A DNA stretch of 64,000 nucleotides, taken from the NCBI RefSeq assembly GCF_002086815.1, contig NZ_MVID01000013.1, forward strand, positions 62,001-126,000. The letters run 5' to 3'. The translations under genes and the position numbers were made by a program. Source of the stretch: Mycolicibacterium parafortuitum (lineage in GTDB: Bacteria > Actinomycetota > Actinomycetes > Mycobacteriales > Mycobacteriaceae). How positions within the stretch are numbered: position 1 is the stretch's first letter; each line of letters starts with the position of its first letter. The notes beneath the pieces were generated by a model, which saw only the letters and a list, made by a program, of their open reading frames with translations, was not told the origin of the DNA and searched no databases. This document shows, piece after piece, positions 35,885 to 45,584 of the stretch.

Positions 35885-36987
35885 AGGGCGACGACCTCGT
35901 AATCGCCGAGGTGATCGATCAGCACGTGTAGCTGGTCCTGTGCGGAACCCAGGGTGCGGTCGATCGCGGTGAGCCGCGCCGCGTAGTGCGAGATCGGGTA
36001 CTCGGCCGTCACGCCGATGCCACCGTGCAGCTGGATCGACTCCTGGGCGATGTGGCGTCCCGAGCGGCCGATCTGCAGCTTGGCGCGCGCGGCGATGGTG
36101 GTATCCAGGTTGTCGTCGGCGACCGACATCGCCGCATAGAACGTCATGCTGCGTGCGAGCTCCAGCGAGACGTACATGTCCGCGGCCCGCTGCGTCAGCG
36201 TCTGGAACTTGCTCAGCGTGACCCCGAACTGCTTGCGCTGCGTGAGGTATTCGCTCGTCAGGCGCAGCGCCTCCTCCATCGCGCCGAGCGCTTCAGCGCA
36301 CAGCCCCGACGAGATCCGCACCAGAGCCCGCGAGATCGCCTCTGACGAGTCGGCGGCCTCGCCGAGCGGTTCGGCGGCGACCGAGTCGAAGTCGATCTGG
36401 GCGCCGCGCTGGCCGTCGAACGTCCGGAACGGTGTGCGCCGGGTCGCGGCGGCATCGACGAGGAACAGTCCGGTCCCGCCGTCGGGCAGCTGTGCGCTGA
36501 CGACGAGTGTGTCGGCGCAGTCACCGGCAGGCACCGGGTTTTTGGTGCCGCTGACGGTCCACGAATCCCCATCGCGCACAGCCTTTGTCGCCACCGTGGC
36601 GGTCGGCAGGCGCATCCCGGGCTCCAGGTGGGCGAACGCCAGCAGCCGCTCGCCACCGGCGACCTCGTCGAGCAGGGCGCGCTGCTGTTCGGTTCCGGCC
36701 TCGGCGATCAGCGCACCGGGCCCGAGCGCGGCGTGCAGCACCGGTTCGGGAGCCAGTCGCCGGCCGATCTCGGTGAGCACCACGAGAACCTCGATCTGCC
36801 CGCCGGCGTCCTCGTCGAATCCGAGACCGAGAACACCCACCTCGGCGAGCTGCTTCCAGACGTCGCGGCTCCATCCGAGTTCGGAATCGATGGTCTTGAG
36901 CCGGCTTTCGGGGTCGTACTTGCGCGACAGCATGTCCCGGGTGGTGTCGCGGAGCAGGACCTGCTCTTCACTGAACTGAAAATCCAT
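35881..36987 (-). CDS. Acyl-CoA dehydrogenase, small-type subunit of a heteromeric pair
   Basis: 368 residues. It has the ACAD fold with MDFQFSEEQVLLRDTTRDML, FLTQRKQFGVTL-like segment SEYLTQRKQFGVTL, and IQLHGGIGVTAEYPISHYAARL near the end. It follows the second acyl-CoA dehydrogenase gene by eight bases. Adjacent, unequal fadE genes in mycobacteria usually make alpha2beta2 enzymes (ChsE type for sterol side chains, or PimC/PimD type for dicarboxylic acids), in which one subunit supplies the catalytic base. I cannot tell which substrate class applies. Confidence 0.87.
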   Translation of the reverse strand: MDFQFSEEQVLLRDTTRDMLSRKYDPESRLKTIDSELGWSRDVWKQLAEVGVLGLGFDEDAGGQIEVLVVLTEIGRRLAPEPVLHAALGPGALIAEAGTEQQRALLDEVAGGERLLAFAHLEPGMRLPTATVATKAVRDGDSWTVSGTKNPVPAGDCADTLVVSAQLPDGGTGLFLVDAAATRRTPFRTFDGQRGAQIDFDSVAAEPLGEAADSSEAISRALVRISSGLCAEALGAMEEALRLTSEYLTQRKQFGVTLSKFQTLTQRAADMYVSLELARSMTFYAAMSVADDNLDTTIAARAKLQIGRSGRHIAQESIQLHGGIGVTAEYPISHYAARLTAIDRTLGSAQDQLHVLIDHLGDYEVVAL

Positions 36988-36995
36988 GTCTTAGC

Positions 36996-38153
<1,158 letters not shown>

Positions 38154-38246
38154 TGACAGCCTCCTGGTTCATCGGCGTACCACCGCCAGACTAACCGTTT
38201 GGTTGGGAGACAAACAGGTGGGTCCTGGGCCTGGTTACGGCGGTGC

Positions 38247-38720
38247 TCAGAACTTCAGGTGATGGCTGGTGTCGCCCACCTGGTCGACGAACATAACGCG
38301 GGTGTCGAACCACCAGAGGCCGTCGATGCGGTGGAAGGTGTCGCGATATCGGCCGGTCACCACGATCTGCAACGGCAGCTCCGGCGTTGCCTGGGTGACG
38401 CAGTAGTACGCGCTGCCGCGCGCGGTTCCGGCCGCGTCGTCCACATCGATGATCACGTTGGTGGTGAAGTGCCTGGTTTTCGGGGTGCCGTCGTCGTGCA
38501 GACGCACCGCCATCTCGTACATCTGCCGCACCCGGTCGGAGCCCTCGAACACCGTCTCGGGCGGGCCGTCCTCGATACCGCGGATGCGGCCGTGGGCGAA
38601 CAGCGCCGCGACACCGTCGAAGTCGCCCGCATCGATGCGCGCGGCGTAGGTGTACACCAAGTTCTCGATCTCACGGGCCGCGGCACTCATCGCGGTAGAC
38701 AACCAGCCGGAATCTGTCAT
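38247..38720 (-). CDS. SnoaL/NTF2-like domain protein
   Basis: 157 residues from the ATG at 38718-38720. A cone-shaped NTF2/SnoaL fold is suggested by AAREIENLVYTYAARIDAGDFDGVAALFAHG and TRHFTTNVIIDVDD followed by GLWWFDTRVMF. Such proteins are ring-hydroxylase beta-like, isomerases or binding proteins for hydrophobic ligands. A later start (MSAAAREIE, 38690) and an earlier GTG (38759) are possible. It is divergent from the SDR gene and next to acyl-CoA dehydrogenases, suggesting lipid or steroid metabolism. Confidence 0.78.
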   Translation of the reverse strand: MTDSGWLSTAMSAAAREIENLVYTYAARIDAGDFDGVAALFAHGRIRGIEDGPPETVFEGSDRVRQMYEMAVRLHDDGTPKTRHFTTNVIIDVDDAAGTARGSAYYCVTQATPELPLQIVVTGRYRDTFHRIDGLWWFDTRVMFVDQVGDTSHHLKF

Positions 38721-38752
38721 GTCAACGAGGTCGGGACCGCTAACCTCGGGGC

Positions 38753-39643
38753 GTGGCAACCACGTGGTCCCCGGTGCGGCTCGGCGACATGACAGGTCAG
38801 CGGATCATCGTCACGGGTGCGACCAATGGGGTGGGGTTGGCGACCTCGACAGCGCTGGCCCGCGCCGGCGCGCAGGTGATCCTCGCGGTGCGCAACCTCG
38901 AGCTCGGCGCCCGCCGCGCTGCCGCGATGGGCGGCGACACGCAGGTGGTCAAACTCGACCTTGCCGACCAGTCCTCGGTGCGGGCGTTCCCCGGGCTGTT
39001 CGACGGTGACGTCGACGTGCTGATCAACAACGCCGGCCTCGTCGCCCAACATCGCAGCGACACCGTGGACGGCTTCGAGAACACGCTCGGCACGAACTTC
39101 CTCGGCCCGTTCGCGCTGACGAACCTGCTGTTCGACCGGGTGCGGTCGAAGATCGTCAACGTCGGCTCCGACGCGCACAAGTCGGCCTCGCTGGCCTTCG
39201 ACGACCTGCACGCGCGAACCGGCAGGTGGTCGTCGTTTCCGGTCTACGCGCGCTCGAAGCTCGCGGTGATGCTGTGGGGGCTCGAACTGGACCGCCGGCT
39301 ACGGGCGGCGGGCTCGCCGGTCACGACATATCTGACACATCCGGGCTGGGTCTCGTCGAATCTCTCGAACGTTGCCGACACCGGCGTGATGGCCGCCGCC
39401 CACACGGTGGTGCAGCGGGTGGCCAACGTGATCGGTAACGACATCGACGCAGGTGCCGCCCCGACGCTGTACTGCCTCACCGAACCCATCCCGCCGGGCA
39501 GCTACGTCGGCATCGCGGGACGGTTCGGCTTCAAGGGTCCGCCGACGCTCAGCGGCCGCGCCCCTGTGGCCTGTGATTACGCTGCCGCGCAACGGCTCTG
39601 GGAGTTCGCTGAACGCGAGACGGGCACCACGCTTGCGGTGTGA
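38753..39643 (+). CDS. Short-chain dehydrogenase/reductase
   Basis: 296 residues. Cofactor motif TGATNGVG, NAG motif INNAGLV, and catalytic residues in YARSK (Tyr and Lys) are present; the size and HPGWVSSNL segment match the retinol-dehydrogenase-like atypical SDRs common in mycobacteria. It probably uses NADP(H); the substrate is unknown. A TAACCT box ends six bases before GTG 38753, so the transcript is probably leaderless. Confidence 0.87.
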   Translation: MATTWSPVRLGDMTGQRIIVTGATNGVGLATSTALARAGAQVILAVRNLELGARRAAAMGGDTQVVKLDLADQSSVRAFPGLFDGDVDVLINNAGLVAQHRSDTVDGFENTLGTNFLGPFALTNLLFDRVRSKIVNVGSDAHKSASLAFDDLHARTGRWSSFPVYARSKLAVMLWGLELDRRLRAAGSPVTTYLTHPGWVSSNLSNVADTGVMAAAHTVVQRVANVIGNDIDAGAAPTLYCLTEPIPPGSYVGIAGRFGFKGPPTLSGRAPVACDYAAAQRLWEFAERETGTTLAV

Positions 39644-39646
39644 GTC

Positions 39647-40435
39647 TCAGATCACCGGCCGCAACACCACGATGCCGGGGACGGTCTGCAGGTAGTCGGA
39701 CAGCGCGGTGTCGACCACCATGTCCTCACCGCTGCGCGACGACGCGTTGCGGAACACCGGGCCGTCGGGGGAGTCGACGAAGATCCCGACGTGGGTTACG
39801 TCGAGGCCGCCGTCGGAGGCGTAAGCGCCGAGGTAGTCGCCGGTGCGCAACCGGCTGACGACGTCGGCGTCGACCGATGAGCTCGGGAGATAGGACACGG
39901 TGCGCGCGACGACCGGGATGCCCGGGAGGTAGACGCCGCCGGAGTCCTTGGCGTTGAGGTTCTTCGGCACCCGCACCGCGTCGTCGCTGATGGTCGCGGT
40001 GACGTCGGTGGCCACCGCCGGAGCCGTCGCGGACCAGTCGGTGAAGAAGTGCTTGCGGTTCTCGAACGACACGTCACCGTCGCGGTACCGGACGGCGACC
40101 AGGCTGTCGAGGAATTCGTCGCGGTCGTCGGCACGTTTGAGGGCCTCGACGTAGTCGGCGTAGGTGAAGCAGTCGACGGCCTGCAGGTTGACGGTGAGTT
40201 GTTCGGGCTCGGTGGCCGAACCGATGAGAGTGTCTGCACCATAAGGAGTTCCGAGGAACCTGCCGGAGATCAATGCGGCATCCGAAGTTCCCGCCGCGGT
40301 GTCGAGCATCCTCTGCAGGATCTGCTCGCTGGTTCCGGTGAAGTGGGTCGTGGGAGCGGCGTGCGCAGCGCCGGCGCCGAGAACGACGGCGGGCAGCATG
40401 GCGAGGGTCGCGAGGACGTTCGTGAACCGCGGCAT
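39647..40435 (-). CDS. Exported DUF1460 protein (N-acetylmuramoyl-L-alanine amidase-like)
   Basis: 262 residues from the ATG at 40433-40435. The signal peptide MPRFTNVLATLAMLPAVV ends near GAAHAAP. The DUF1460 core has the catalytic Cys in LQAVDCFTYADYVEAL, and the C-terminal half has the conserved HVGIFVDSPDGPVFRNAS segment. Structures of this family show an NlpC/P60-like peptidase fold with amidase activity on muropeptides. It is divergent from a lytic transglycosylase, which supports a role in cell-wall turnover. The frame continues upstream for a long way but only as a shadow of the opposite gene. Confidence 0.82.
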   Translation of the reverse strand: MPRFTNVLATLAMLPAVVLGAGAAHAAPTTHFTGTSEQILQRMLDTAAGTSDAALISGRFLGTPYGADTLIGSATEPEQLTVNLQAVDCFTYADYVEALKRADDRDEFLDSLVAVRYRDGDVSFENRKHFFTDWSATAPAVATDVTATISDDAVRVPKNLNAKDSGGVYLPGIPVVARTVSYLPSSSVDADVVSRLRTGDYLGAYASDGGLDVTHVGIFVDSPDGPVFRNASSRSGEDMVVDTALSDYLQTVPGIVVLRPVI

Positions 40436-40510
40436 TTGGCCACTGTACGTCGGGCCCGCACACTGGAGGACGCACCTGAAGAACCAGCCCGTAACCGCGA
40501 GGAGAAGGCA

Positions 40511-41428
40511 TTGGGCTCCAACCGCGTTGGCATCGCGTTCGTGATCGCGTTCGCCCTGGCCGGATGCTCGCCGCAGGTCGCGCCTCCGCCCGGTGACACC
40601 TCTGCCGCCGCGCCGCCGCCGATACGTCCGCAGGCGGCCCCCGCGCCGCCGGTGACCGGGCAGCCCGTGCTGGCGGCCGATCCGGTCGAGGTCGTCGTCG
40701 ACCTGGTCGCCGACGAGCTGACGTTGCGCGCAGCGGGAGCCTCCGAGCCCGCGCTGGCCGCCGCGGCCCGGCGCCAGCAGAAGGCCTACCGGGTGCTGGC
40801 CCGGCACCCGGAGTGGGACGCGCTGGTGCGGCCGCGCGTACCCGGGCCGCTGCTGGACGCCTACGACCGCAACATCGACGCGCGCAGGCAGCTCGGCGCG
40901 ATGGGCAGGGGCAAGGCGACACTTCCGGCATGGCGGATCAGTCCGCCGCCACCCGCCGAAGAACTGCTGCGGTACTACCGCGACGCCGAGGCGGCCACCG
41001 GGGTCGGCTGGAACTATCTGGCCGCCATCAACTTCGTCGAGACCGCGTTCGGCCGGATCTCGGGGGTCAGCACCGCGGGTGCGCAGGGGCCGATGCAGTT
41101 CCTGCCGTCGACGTTCGCGACCTATGGTGCGGGTACCGACATCTGGTCGCCGCACGACAGCATCATGGCCGCCGGTCGCTTCCTGGCCGCCCACGGTTTC
41201 GCGCGTGACCGCGATCAGGCGATCTACCGGTACAACAACTCCCGGCGATACGTGCGTGCGATCAACCAGTACGCGCATCTGATCGGGGCCGATCCCGCCG
41301 TGTTCGCCGGCTACCACCGGTGGGAGGTGTACTACAACTCGACCGCCGGGGACGTCGTGTTGCCCGCGGGCTACGAATCCACCTCGCCGATGCCGGTGGA
41401 GGAGTATTTGAAGTCCCATCCCCAGTGA
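40511..41428 (+). CDS. Lipoprotein lytic transglycosylase (SLT domain)
   Basis: 305 residues from TTG 40511, preceded by AGGAGAAGG. The lipobox is FALAGC, followed by a Pro-rich linker. The SLT-like catalytic Glu is in AINFVETAFGR, and the motif GVSTAGAQGPMQFLPSTFATYG is typical of soluble lytic transglycosylases/MltB-like enzymes; YNNSRRYVRAINQYA closes the active-site region. It should cleave glycan strands of peptidoglycan from the outer face of the membrane. Any other start would lose the signal peptide, so the rare TTG start is favoured. Confidence 0.86.
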   Translation: MGSNRVGIAFVIAFALAGCSPQVAPPPGDTSAAAPPPIRPQAAPAPPVTGQPVLAADPVEVVVDLVADELTLRAAGASEPALAAAARRQQKAYRVLARHPEWDALVRPRVPGPLLDAYDRNIDARRQLGAMGRGKATLPAWRISPPPPAEELLRYYRDAEAATGVGWNYLAAINFVETAFGRISGVSTAGAQGPMQFLPSTFATYGAGTDIWSPHDSIMAAGRFLAAHGFARDRDQAIYRYNNSRRYVRAINQYAHLIGADPAVFAGYHRWEVYYNSTAGDVVLPAGYESTSPMPVEEYLKSHPQ

Positions 41429-41615
41429 CGCCGATGCGGCAGCTCCGGCGCTGACGGCGGTCAAAGCATCCCACCACCGGTGCGGCGTGGAACACGTTGT
41501 CGCCCATGCCTGTCGGGTTCGGTGCGACCGCTGTGCCGCACGCCGACGGCGGGCCGGCAGGCCGCCGAATCGGCCGCGGGCTCGCCGCGCCCGCGGTGGG
41601 ACTACGCTGGACGGC

Positions 41616-42248
41616 ATGGCTGAGTCGATGTCCGCGAAGCGAAACGCAGACGCTGTCGCGAACTTCCTTGCCGCTCAGCGGTATACGCGAGACGAGGTGT
41701 TCTCCGACGCGGATCCGGTACCCGCCAAGCCCGGGGCGCACGGGTGGTGGTTCCGCGAGATCCCCGGCGACATCGACACCGCCGAATGCGAACAGCGCGA
41801 CGGCTGGACCCTGCTGTACGTCGGCGTCAGCCCCGGCCCGCCGCGAGCGGACGGCAGACCACAGGCTCCTCAGGATCTCCGCAAACGCATCCGCTACCAC
41901 TTCGGTGCGGGCAATGCCAGCGCCGACGGCTCCACACTGCGCAAATCGCTCGGTGTCCTGCTCGCGGAGCGTCTCGGCATCGAGTTGCGCCGGGTGGGTT
42001 CCGGAAAGCGGCAGACCTTCGCCGGCGGCGAAGCGGTGCTGACCGAATGGATGGCCGAGAATGCCTCAGTCTCGTGGGTGCTGCACCCGGAGCCGTGGTA
42101 CCTCGAAGCCAAGTTGCTCAACGCGCTGTACCTGCCGCTGAACATCCAGGGCAACCATCGCAACGCCTTCGCCTCCGAGCTCAAGAAGCGCCGCCGGGAT
42201 GCGGCCGTGAAGGCCGGCAAGATGCGCGTCCTGGCGGAGTGGAACTGA
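41616..42248 (+). CDS. GIY-YIG nuclease-like protein
   Basis: 210 residues. WTLLYVGVSPGP corresponds to the GIY...YVG strands of the GIY-YIG fold, followed by LRKRIRYHFG (catalytic-type Arg region), and LEAKLLNALYLPLNIQGN, where the Glu would bind the metal. The first motif is degenerate (only YVG is clear). Possible roles are DNA processing or a stand-alone nuclease; no restriction partner or mobile element is nearby. TACGCT ends seven bases before ATG 41616, pointing to a leaderless mRNA. An upstream ATG frame is rejected because it covers this promoter. Confidence 0.78.
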   Translation: MAESMSAKRNADAVANFLAAQRYTRDEVFSDADPVPAKPGAHGWWFREIPGDIDTAECEQRDGWTLLYVGVSPGPPRADGRPQAPQDLRKRIRYHFGAGNASADGSTLRKSLGVLLAERLGIELRRVGSGKRQTFAGGEAVLTEWMAENASVSWVLHPEPWYLEAKLLNALYLPLNIQGNHRNAFASELKKRRRDAAVKAGKMRVLAEWN

Positions 42249-42263
42249 GGGCTCTGCCCTTGC

Positions 42264-42288
42264 GGCCGCGTCCGCGGCGCGGCCTTTC
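42264..42288 (+). terminator. Candidate terminator after the GIY-YIG gene
   Basis: GGCCGCG-TCCGCGG-CGCGGCC forms a seven-pair GC stem followed by a short T run (TTT), 15 bases after the stop codon. Confidence 0.5.
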
Positions 42289-42321
42289 ATCGGCGGGCGT
42301 GACGCCGACCACGACCGCCCT

Positions 42322-42343
42322 CCGGTGACCTGTACGTCACCGG
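42322..42343. promoter_or_regulatory. Palindrome CCGGTGAC-CTGTAC-GTCACCGG (possible operator)
   Basis: Eight-base perfect arms around a symmetric GTAC centre, 105 bases upstream of the small secreted protein gene. The GTGA/TCAC halves recall cAMP-receptor sites, but the spacing of eight rather than six bases does not fit, so the binding protein is unknown. Confidence 0.4.
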
Positions 42344-42447
42344 CGCCACCCCGTGTGACCTCGGGAAACGCTGCGGCGCAGCGCATTGCGCAGTCCTATC
42401 ATGGAGTTACGCATCGGATTTGATTTGTCAACAAGGAGGCACTGAAA

Positions 42448-42750
42448 ATGCGGCGCGCAACGTACCGCACAGCCGCTCTGGTCATGTCGGCCCTCATGCC
42501 GTTGACTGCGCTGTCGGTGATGATGCCCGCTTCCGCCGGCGCCACCGAGTGTGGCCCGGGAACCGTCTACGACCCGGCGACCGACACCTGTGTCGCGGCA
42601 CCGGCACCGGCACCTGAACCGGCGCCACCCCCGGCGCCCGAACCGGCACCGCCACCACCACCGCCGCCGTGGAACGGGGACCCCACGCCGGGCTTCTCGA
42701 TCGGAATCTGTGCACCGATCCCGTTCCTGTCGCTGTGCGCGGGGATCTGA
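42448..42750 (+). CDS. Small secreted Pro-rich protein
   Basis: 100 residues. A signal peptide (MRRATYRTAALVMSALMPL...) ends near PASAGA, followed by ECGPGTVYDPATDTCVAA with a Cys pair and a long alternating Ala/Pro/Glu stretch (about residues 51-74), then a GFSIGICAPIPFLSLCAGI tail with two more Cys. AAGGAGG stands before the ATG, a strong ribosome site. The CGPGTVYDPATDTC segment is a pattern I know from several mycobacterial exported proteins of unknown function. Confidence 0.78.
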   Translation: MRRATYRTAALVMSALMPLTALSVMMPASAGATECGPGTVYDPATDTCVAAPAPAPEPAPPPAPEPAPPPPPPPWNGDPTPGFSIGICAPIPFLSLCAGI

Positions 42751-42846
42751 CGGGGGTCGACGTACTGGTGCGTGGGTGCTGACGCGACTGTGCGGTTCTA
42801 CACCGAAGCGCGGTTCTGCGTCGAAACGCTGACGTCGGGACCGCGG

Positions 42847-42882
42847 GTTGTCACATCACAATATGTTGTCAGCTCATCACAA
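42847..42882 (+). promoter_or_regulatory. Direct repeats upstream of the MspA-like porin gene
   Basis: GTTGTCACATCACAA (42847-42861) is followed by GTTGTCAGCTCATCACAA (42865-42882), two copies of GTTGTCA...CATCACAA. They lie 40-75 bases before the predicted -10 TAGGTT (42921-42926), which ends seven bases before GTG 42934. They may be binding sites for an activator or repressor of the porin. Confidence 0.45.
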
Positions 42883-42933
42883 ATTGGTATTGGTGAGGTC
42901 GCGCCGGTCGGATCCGATAGTAGGTTTCTGCCC

Positions 42934-43695
42934 GTGAAGCTGAGGTGGCTCGGTGCACTCAGCATCGTCTGGGTCCTCCTACCGGCGTCCGCTTGTCCCG
43001 CGGCTGCCGCGCCCGCACCCGGCGCCTCCGATGTCGTCGCCCCCGAGCCCGACCCAGTGGTCGGCGAGGCAGCGCCCGTCGCCCACGCGGCGGGCGTCAT
43101 CGCGCCCGGAGCGGACGCCCTTATCCAGTCCGCTCCACCGTCGACGACGACGGCACCCAACGGGTGGACGTTGACCGTCGGCGCCAGAGACGAGGCAATA
43201 CGGAACGTGAACCCCCTGACCACCGCGCTGTCGTCGCGGAACTACGAGGTCAGCGGCGTGTTCAACGGGATGCTCCGCGGGCCCGAGGGGTCCGAGCCGC
43301 CGCGAGGCGTGCTGGAGGTGGGTTACCAGATCGGCTGCGGCATCGACATGGGCGCCAACGGCGTCACCATCACCAATAGCGCAGGAGTCACGCCGTCACT
43401 GGGCCTCTTGGGACTCGACGGCGAGGGTGAGTTCATCGACGGTATCGCGCCGGTGTTGTCGACGCCCTTCGTCGGCGGCGTCGCGATCGGTCTGCGACCC
43501 GGCCTCATCAACACCGTCCCGGTGGGACGCAAGGAGTTCACCGGGAACGACCCGTGGGTGTCGATCAGTGGATTCAACGTGAAGATCGACGGCTGCGTGG
43601 GGGAGTCCTTCATCAGGTCCTACGCCGTGCTCACGCATGCGACCGACCAGTCCGACTCAATCCTGGGGTACTACGGGACGATCCGGAAAGTGTGA
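42934..43695 (+). CDS. MspA-family porin
   Basis: 253 residues from GTG 42934 (leaderless: TAGGTT seven bases upstream). The signal peptide covers MKLRWLGALSIVWVLLPAS up to about residue 26. An Ala/Pro-rich spacer follows, then the MspA fold: GWTLTVGARDEAIRNVNPLT, GVLEVGYQIGCGIDMGANGV and SISGFNVKIDGCVGESFIRSYAVLTHATDQS. Compared with MspA the spacer after the signal is long. Two Cys of the core may pair. MspA-type octamers form channels for small hydrophilic solutes in the mycolate outer membrane, which points to a rapidly growing mycobacterium. Confidence 0.85.
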   Translation: MKLRWLGALSIVWVLLPASACPAAAAPAPGASDVVAPEPDPVVGEAAPVAHAAGVIAPGADALIQSAPPSTTTAPNGWTLTVGARDEAIRNVNPLTTALSSRNYEVSGVFNGMLRGPEGSEPPRGVLEVGYQIGCGIDMGANGVTITNSAGVTPSLGLLGLDGEGEFIDGIAPVLSTPFVGGVAIGLRPGLINTVPVGRKEFTGNDPWVSISGFNVKIDGCVGESFIRSYAVLTHATDQSDSILGYYGTIRKV

Positions 43696-43757
43696 TCAGC
43701 ACAGGCGATCGGGATGACCGTGAGTGCGACGGCGCGTAGGCCGATCTGGTGAGAAAG

Positions 43758-43830
43758 TGCCCCCGGCAGGATTCGAACCTGCGGCCTTCTGCTCCGGAGG
43801 CAGACGCTCTATCCCCTGAGCTACGGGGGC
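43758..43830 (-). tRNA. tRNA-Arg (anticodon CCG)
   Basis: 73 nt. The acceptor stem GCCCCCG/CGGGGGC pairs perfectly with discriminator A at 43758. The anticodon loop CTCCGGA gives anticodon CCG (43797-43795), and the T arm contains GGTTCGAATCC. No CCA is encoded. A TACGCT box on the same strand (43869-43864) is a likely -10. It lies next to argS, which charges it, but in the opposite direction. Confidence 0.95.
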
Positions 43831-43931
43831 GCTGCTGAGATGCTGCGCCGAACGGGCGTGGATAGCGTAGCGCATGCCGCGGGTGGAAACGGATTCGGTA
43901 GGTAACAGCGCAGACCATAGGATGGATCCCC

Positions 43932-45584
43932 GTGACCCCTGCCGATCTGGCCCAGCTGCTCAAGGCCACCGCGACCGCGGTGCTGGCCGAGCATGGCCTC
44001 GACACCGCCGCGCTGCCCGACACCGTCACCGTCGAGCGCCCGCGCAACCCCGAGCACGGTGACTACGCCACCAACCTGGCGTTGCAACTCGGCAAGAAGG
44101 TGGGCGCCAACCCGCGCGAGCTGGCCGGCTGGCTGGCCGCCGCACTCGTCGCCGACGACGGGATCGCCGCCGCCGACGTCGCGGGACCCGGTTTCGTCAA
44201 CCTGCGTATCGAGGCCGCCGCGCAGAACGTGATGGTCGGCAACGTCATCGCCGCGGGCGCCGGCTACGGCGGATCCACCGCGCTGGCCGGCAAGAAGATC
44301 AACCTCGAGTTCGTCTCGGCGAACCCGACCGGGCCCATCCACATCGGCGGCACCCGGTGGGCGGCCGTCGGCGACGCGCTGGGCCGGCTGCTGAGCACCC
44401 AGGGCGCCGAGGTGGTGCGCGAGTACTACTTCAACGACCACGGTGCGCAGATCGACCGGTTCACCAACTCGCTCATCGCGTCCGCGAAAGGGGAGCCGGC
44501 GCCCGAGGACGGCTACGCGGGGACCTATATCGCCGAGATCGCCGATGCGGTCGTCGCCAAGGAACCCGGTGTCCTGAACCAGCCCGACGCCCAGATGCGG
44601 GAGACGTTCCGGGCCATCGGCGTGAACTTGATGTTCGACCAGATCAAGGCGTCGCTGCACGAGTTCGGCACCGACTTCGACGTCTTCACCCACGAGGACT
44701 CGATGCACACCTCCGGCCGGGTGGAACAGGCCATCAGCAAGTTGCGCGAGACTGGCTTCGCCTACGAGAAGGACGGCGCGGTCTGGTTGCGCACCACCGA
44801 CTTCGGCGACGACAAGGACCGTGTCGTCATCAAGAGCGACGGCAACCCGGCCTACATCGCCGGTGATCTCGCCTACTTCCTGGACAAGCGCAAGCGTGGA
44901 TTCGACCTGTGCATCTACATGCTCGGCGCCGACCATCACGGCTACATCGCCCGGCTGAAAGCCGCCGCCGCGGCCCTCGGCGACGATCCCGACACCGTCG
45001 AGGTGCTGATCGGGCAGATGGTCAACCTGGTGCGCGACGGGCAACCGGTCCGGATGAGTAAGCGTGCGGGCACCGTCATCACCCTCGACGACCTCGTCGA
45101 GGCGATCGGCGTGGACGCCGCCCGGTACTCGTTGATCCGCAGCTCGGTCGACACCCCGATCGACATCGACCTGGCGCTGTGGTCCTCGGCATCCAACGAG
45201 AACCCGGTCTACTACGTGCAGTACGCGCACGCGCGGCTCTCGGCGCTGGCCCGCAACGCCGCCGAGCTCGGAATCGCCCCCAACACCGCGCACCTGGACC
45301 TGCTGACGCACGACAAAGAGGGTGTGCTGATCCGCACCATCGGCGAGTTCCCGCGGGTTCTCCGGCAGGCCGCCGAACTGCGTGAGCCGCACCGGGTCTC
45401 GCGCTACCTGGAGGACCTCGCCGGCGACTACCACCGGTTCTACGACGCGTGCCGCGTACTGCCGCAGGGCGACGAGGCACCCGGCGACCTGCATGCGGCC
45501 CGGCTCGCGCTGTGCGCGGCAACCCGTCAGGTGATCGCCAACGGACTGGGCATCCTCGGCGTCAGCGCCCCGGAGCGGATGTGA
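43932..45584 (+). CDS. argS: Arginyl-tRNA synthetase
   Basis: 550 residues, the family length. Class I signature PTGPIHIGG (H137; HIGG in place of HIGH), KMSKS-equivalent RMSKRAG (residues 374-380), [13 protein letters not shown] and a C-terminal anticodon-binding domain. It ligates arginine to tRNA-Arg in the cytosol. A TAGGAT box (43918-43923) ends eight bases before GTG 43932, so it is probably leaderless. The stop overlaps the lysA GTG (GTGA), starting a coupled argS-lysA-thrA-thrC-thrB run. Confidence 0.97.
   Translation: MTPADLAQLLKATATAVLAEHGLDTAALPDTVTVERPRNPEHGDYATNLALQLGKKVGANPRELAGWLAAALVADDGIAAADVAGPGFVNLRIEAAAQNVMVGNVIAAGAGYGGSTALAGKKINLEFVSANPTGPIHIGGTRWAAVGDALGRLLSTQGAEVVREYYFNDHGAQIDRFTNSLIASAKGEPAPEDGYAGTYIAEIADAVVAKEPGVLNQPDAQMRETFRAIGVNLMFDQIKASLHEFGTDFDVFTHEDSMHTSGRVEQAISKLRETGFAYEKDGAVWLRTTDFGDDKDRVVIKSDGNPAYIAGDLAYFLDKRKRGFDLCIYMLGADHHGYIARLKAAAAALGDDPDTVEVLIGQMVNLVRDGQPVRMSKRAGTVITLDDLVEAIGVDAARYSLIRSSVDTPIDIDLALWSSASNENPVYYVQYAHARLSALARNAAELGIAPNTAHLDLLTHDKEGVLIRTIGEFPRVLRQAAELREPHRVSRYLEDLAGDYHRFYDACRVLPQGDEAPGDLHAARLALCAATRQVIANGLGILGVSAPERM

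Noticed and set aside
42322..42343. cAMP-receptor (CRP) binding site
   Set aside because: GTGA and TCAC are separated by eight bases instead of six, so I kept it only as an unassigned palindrome.
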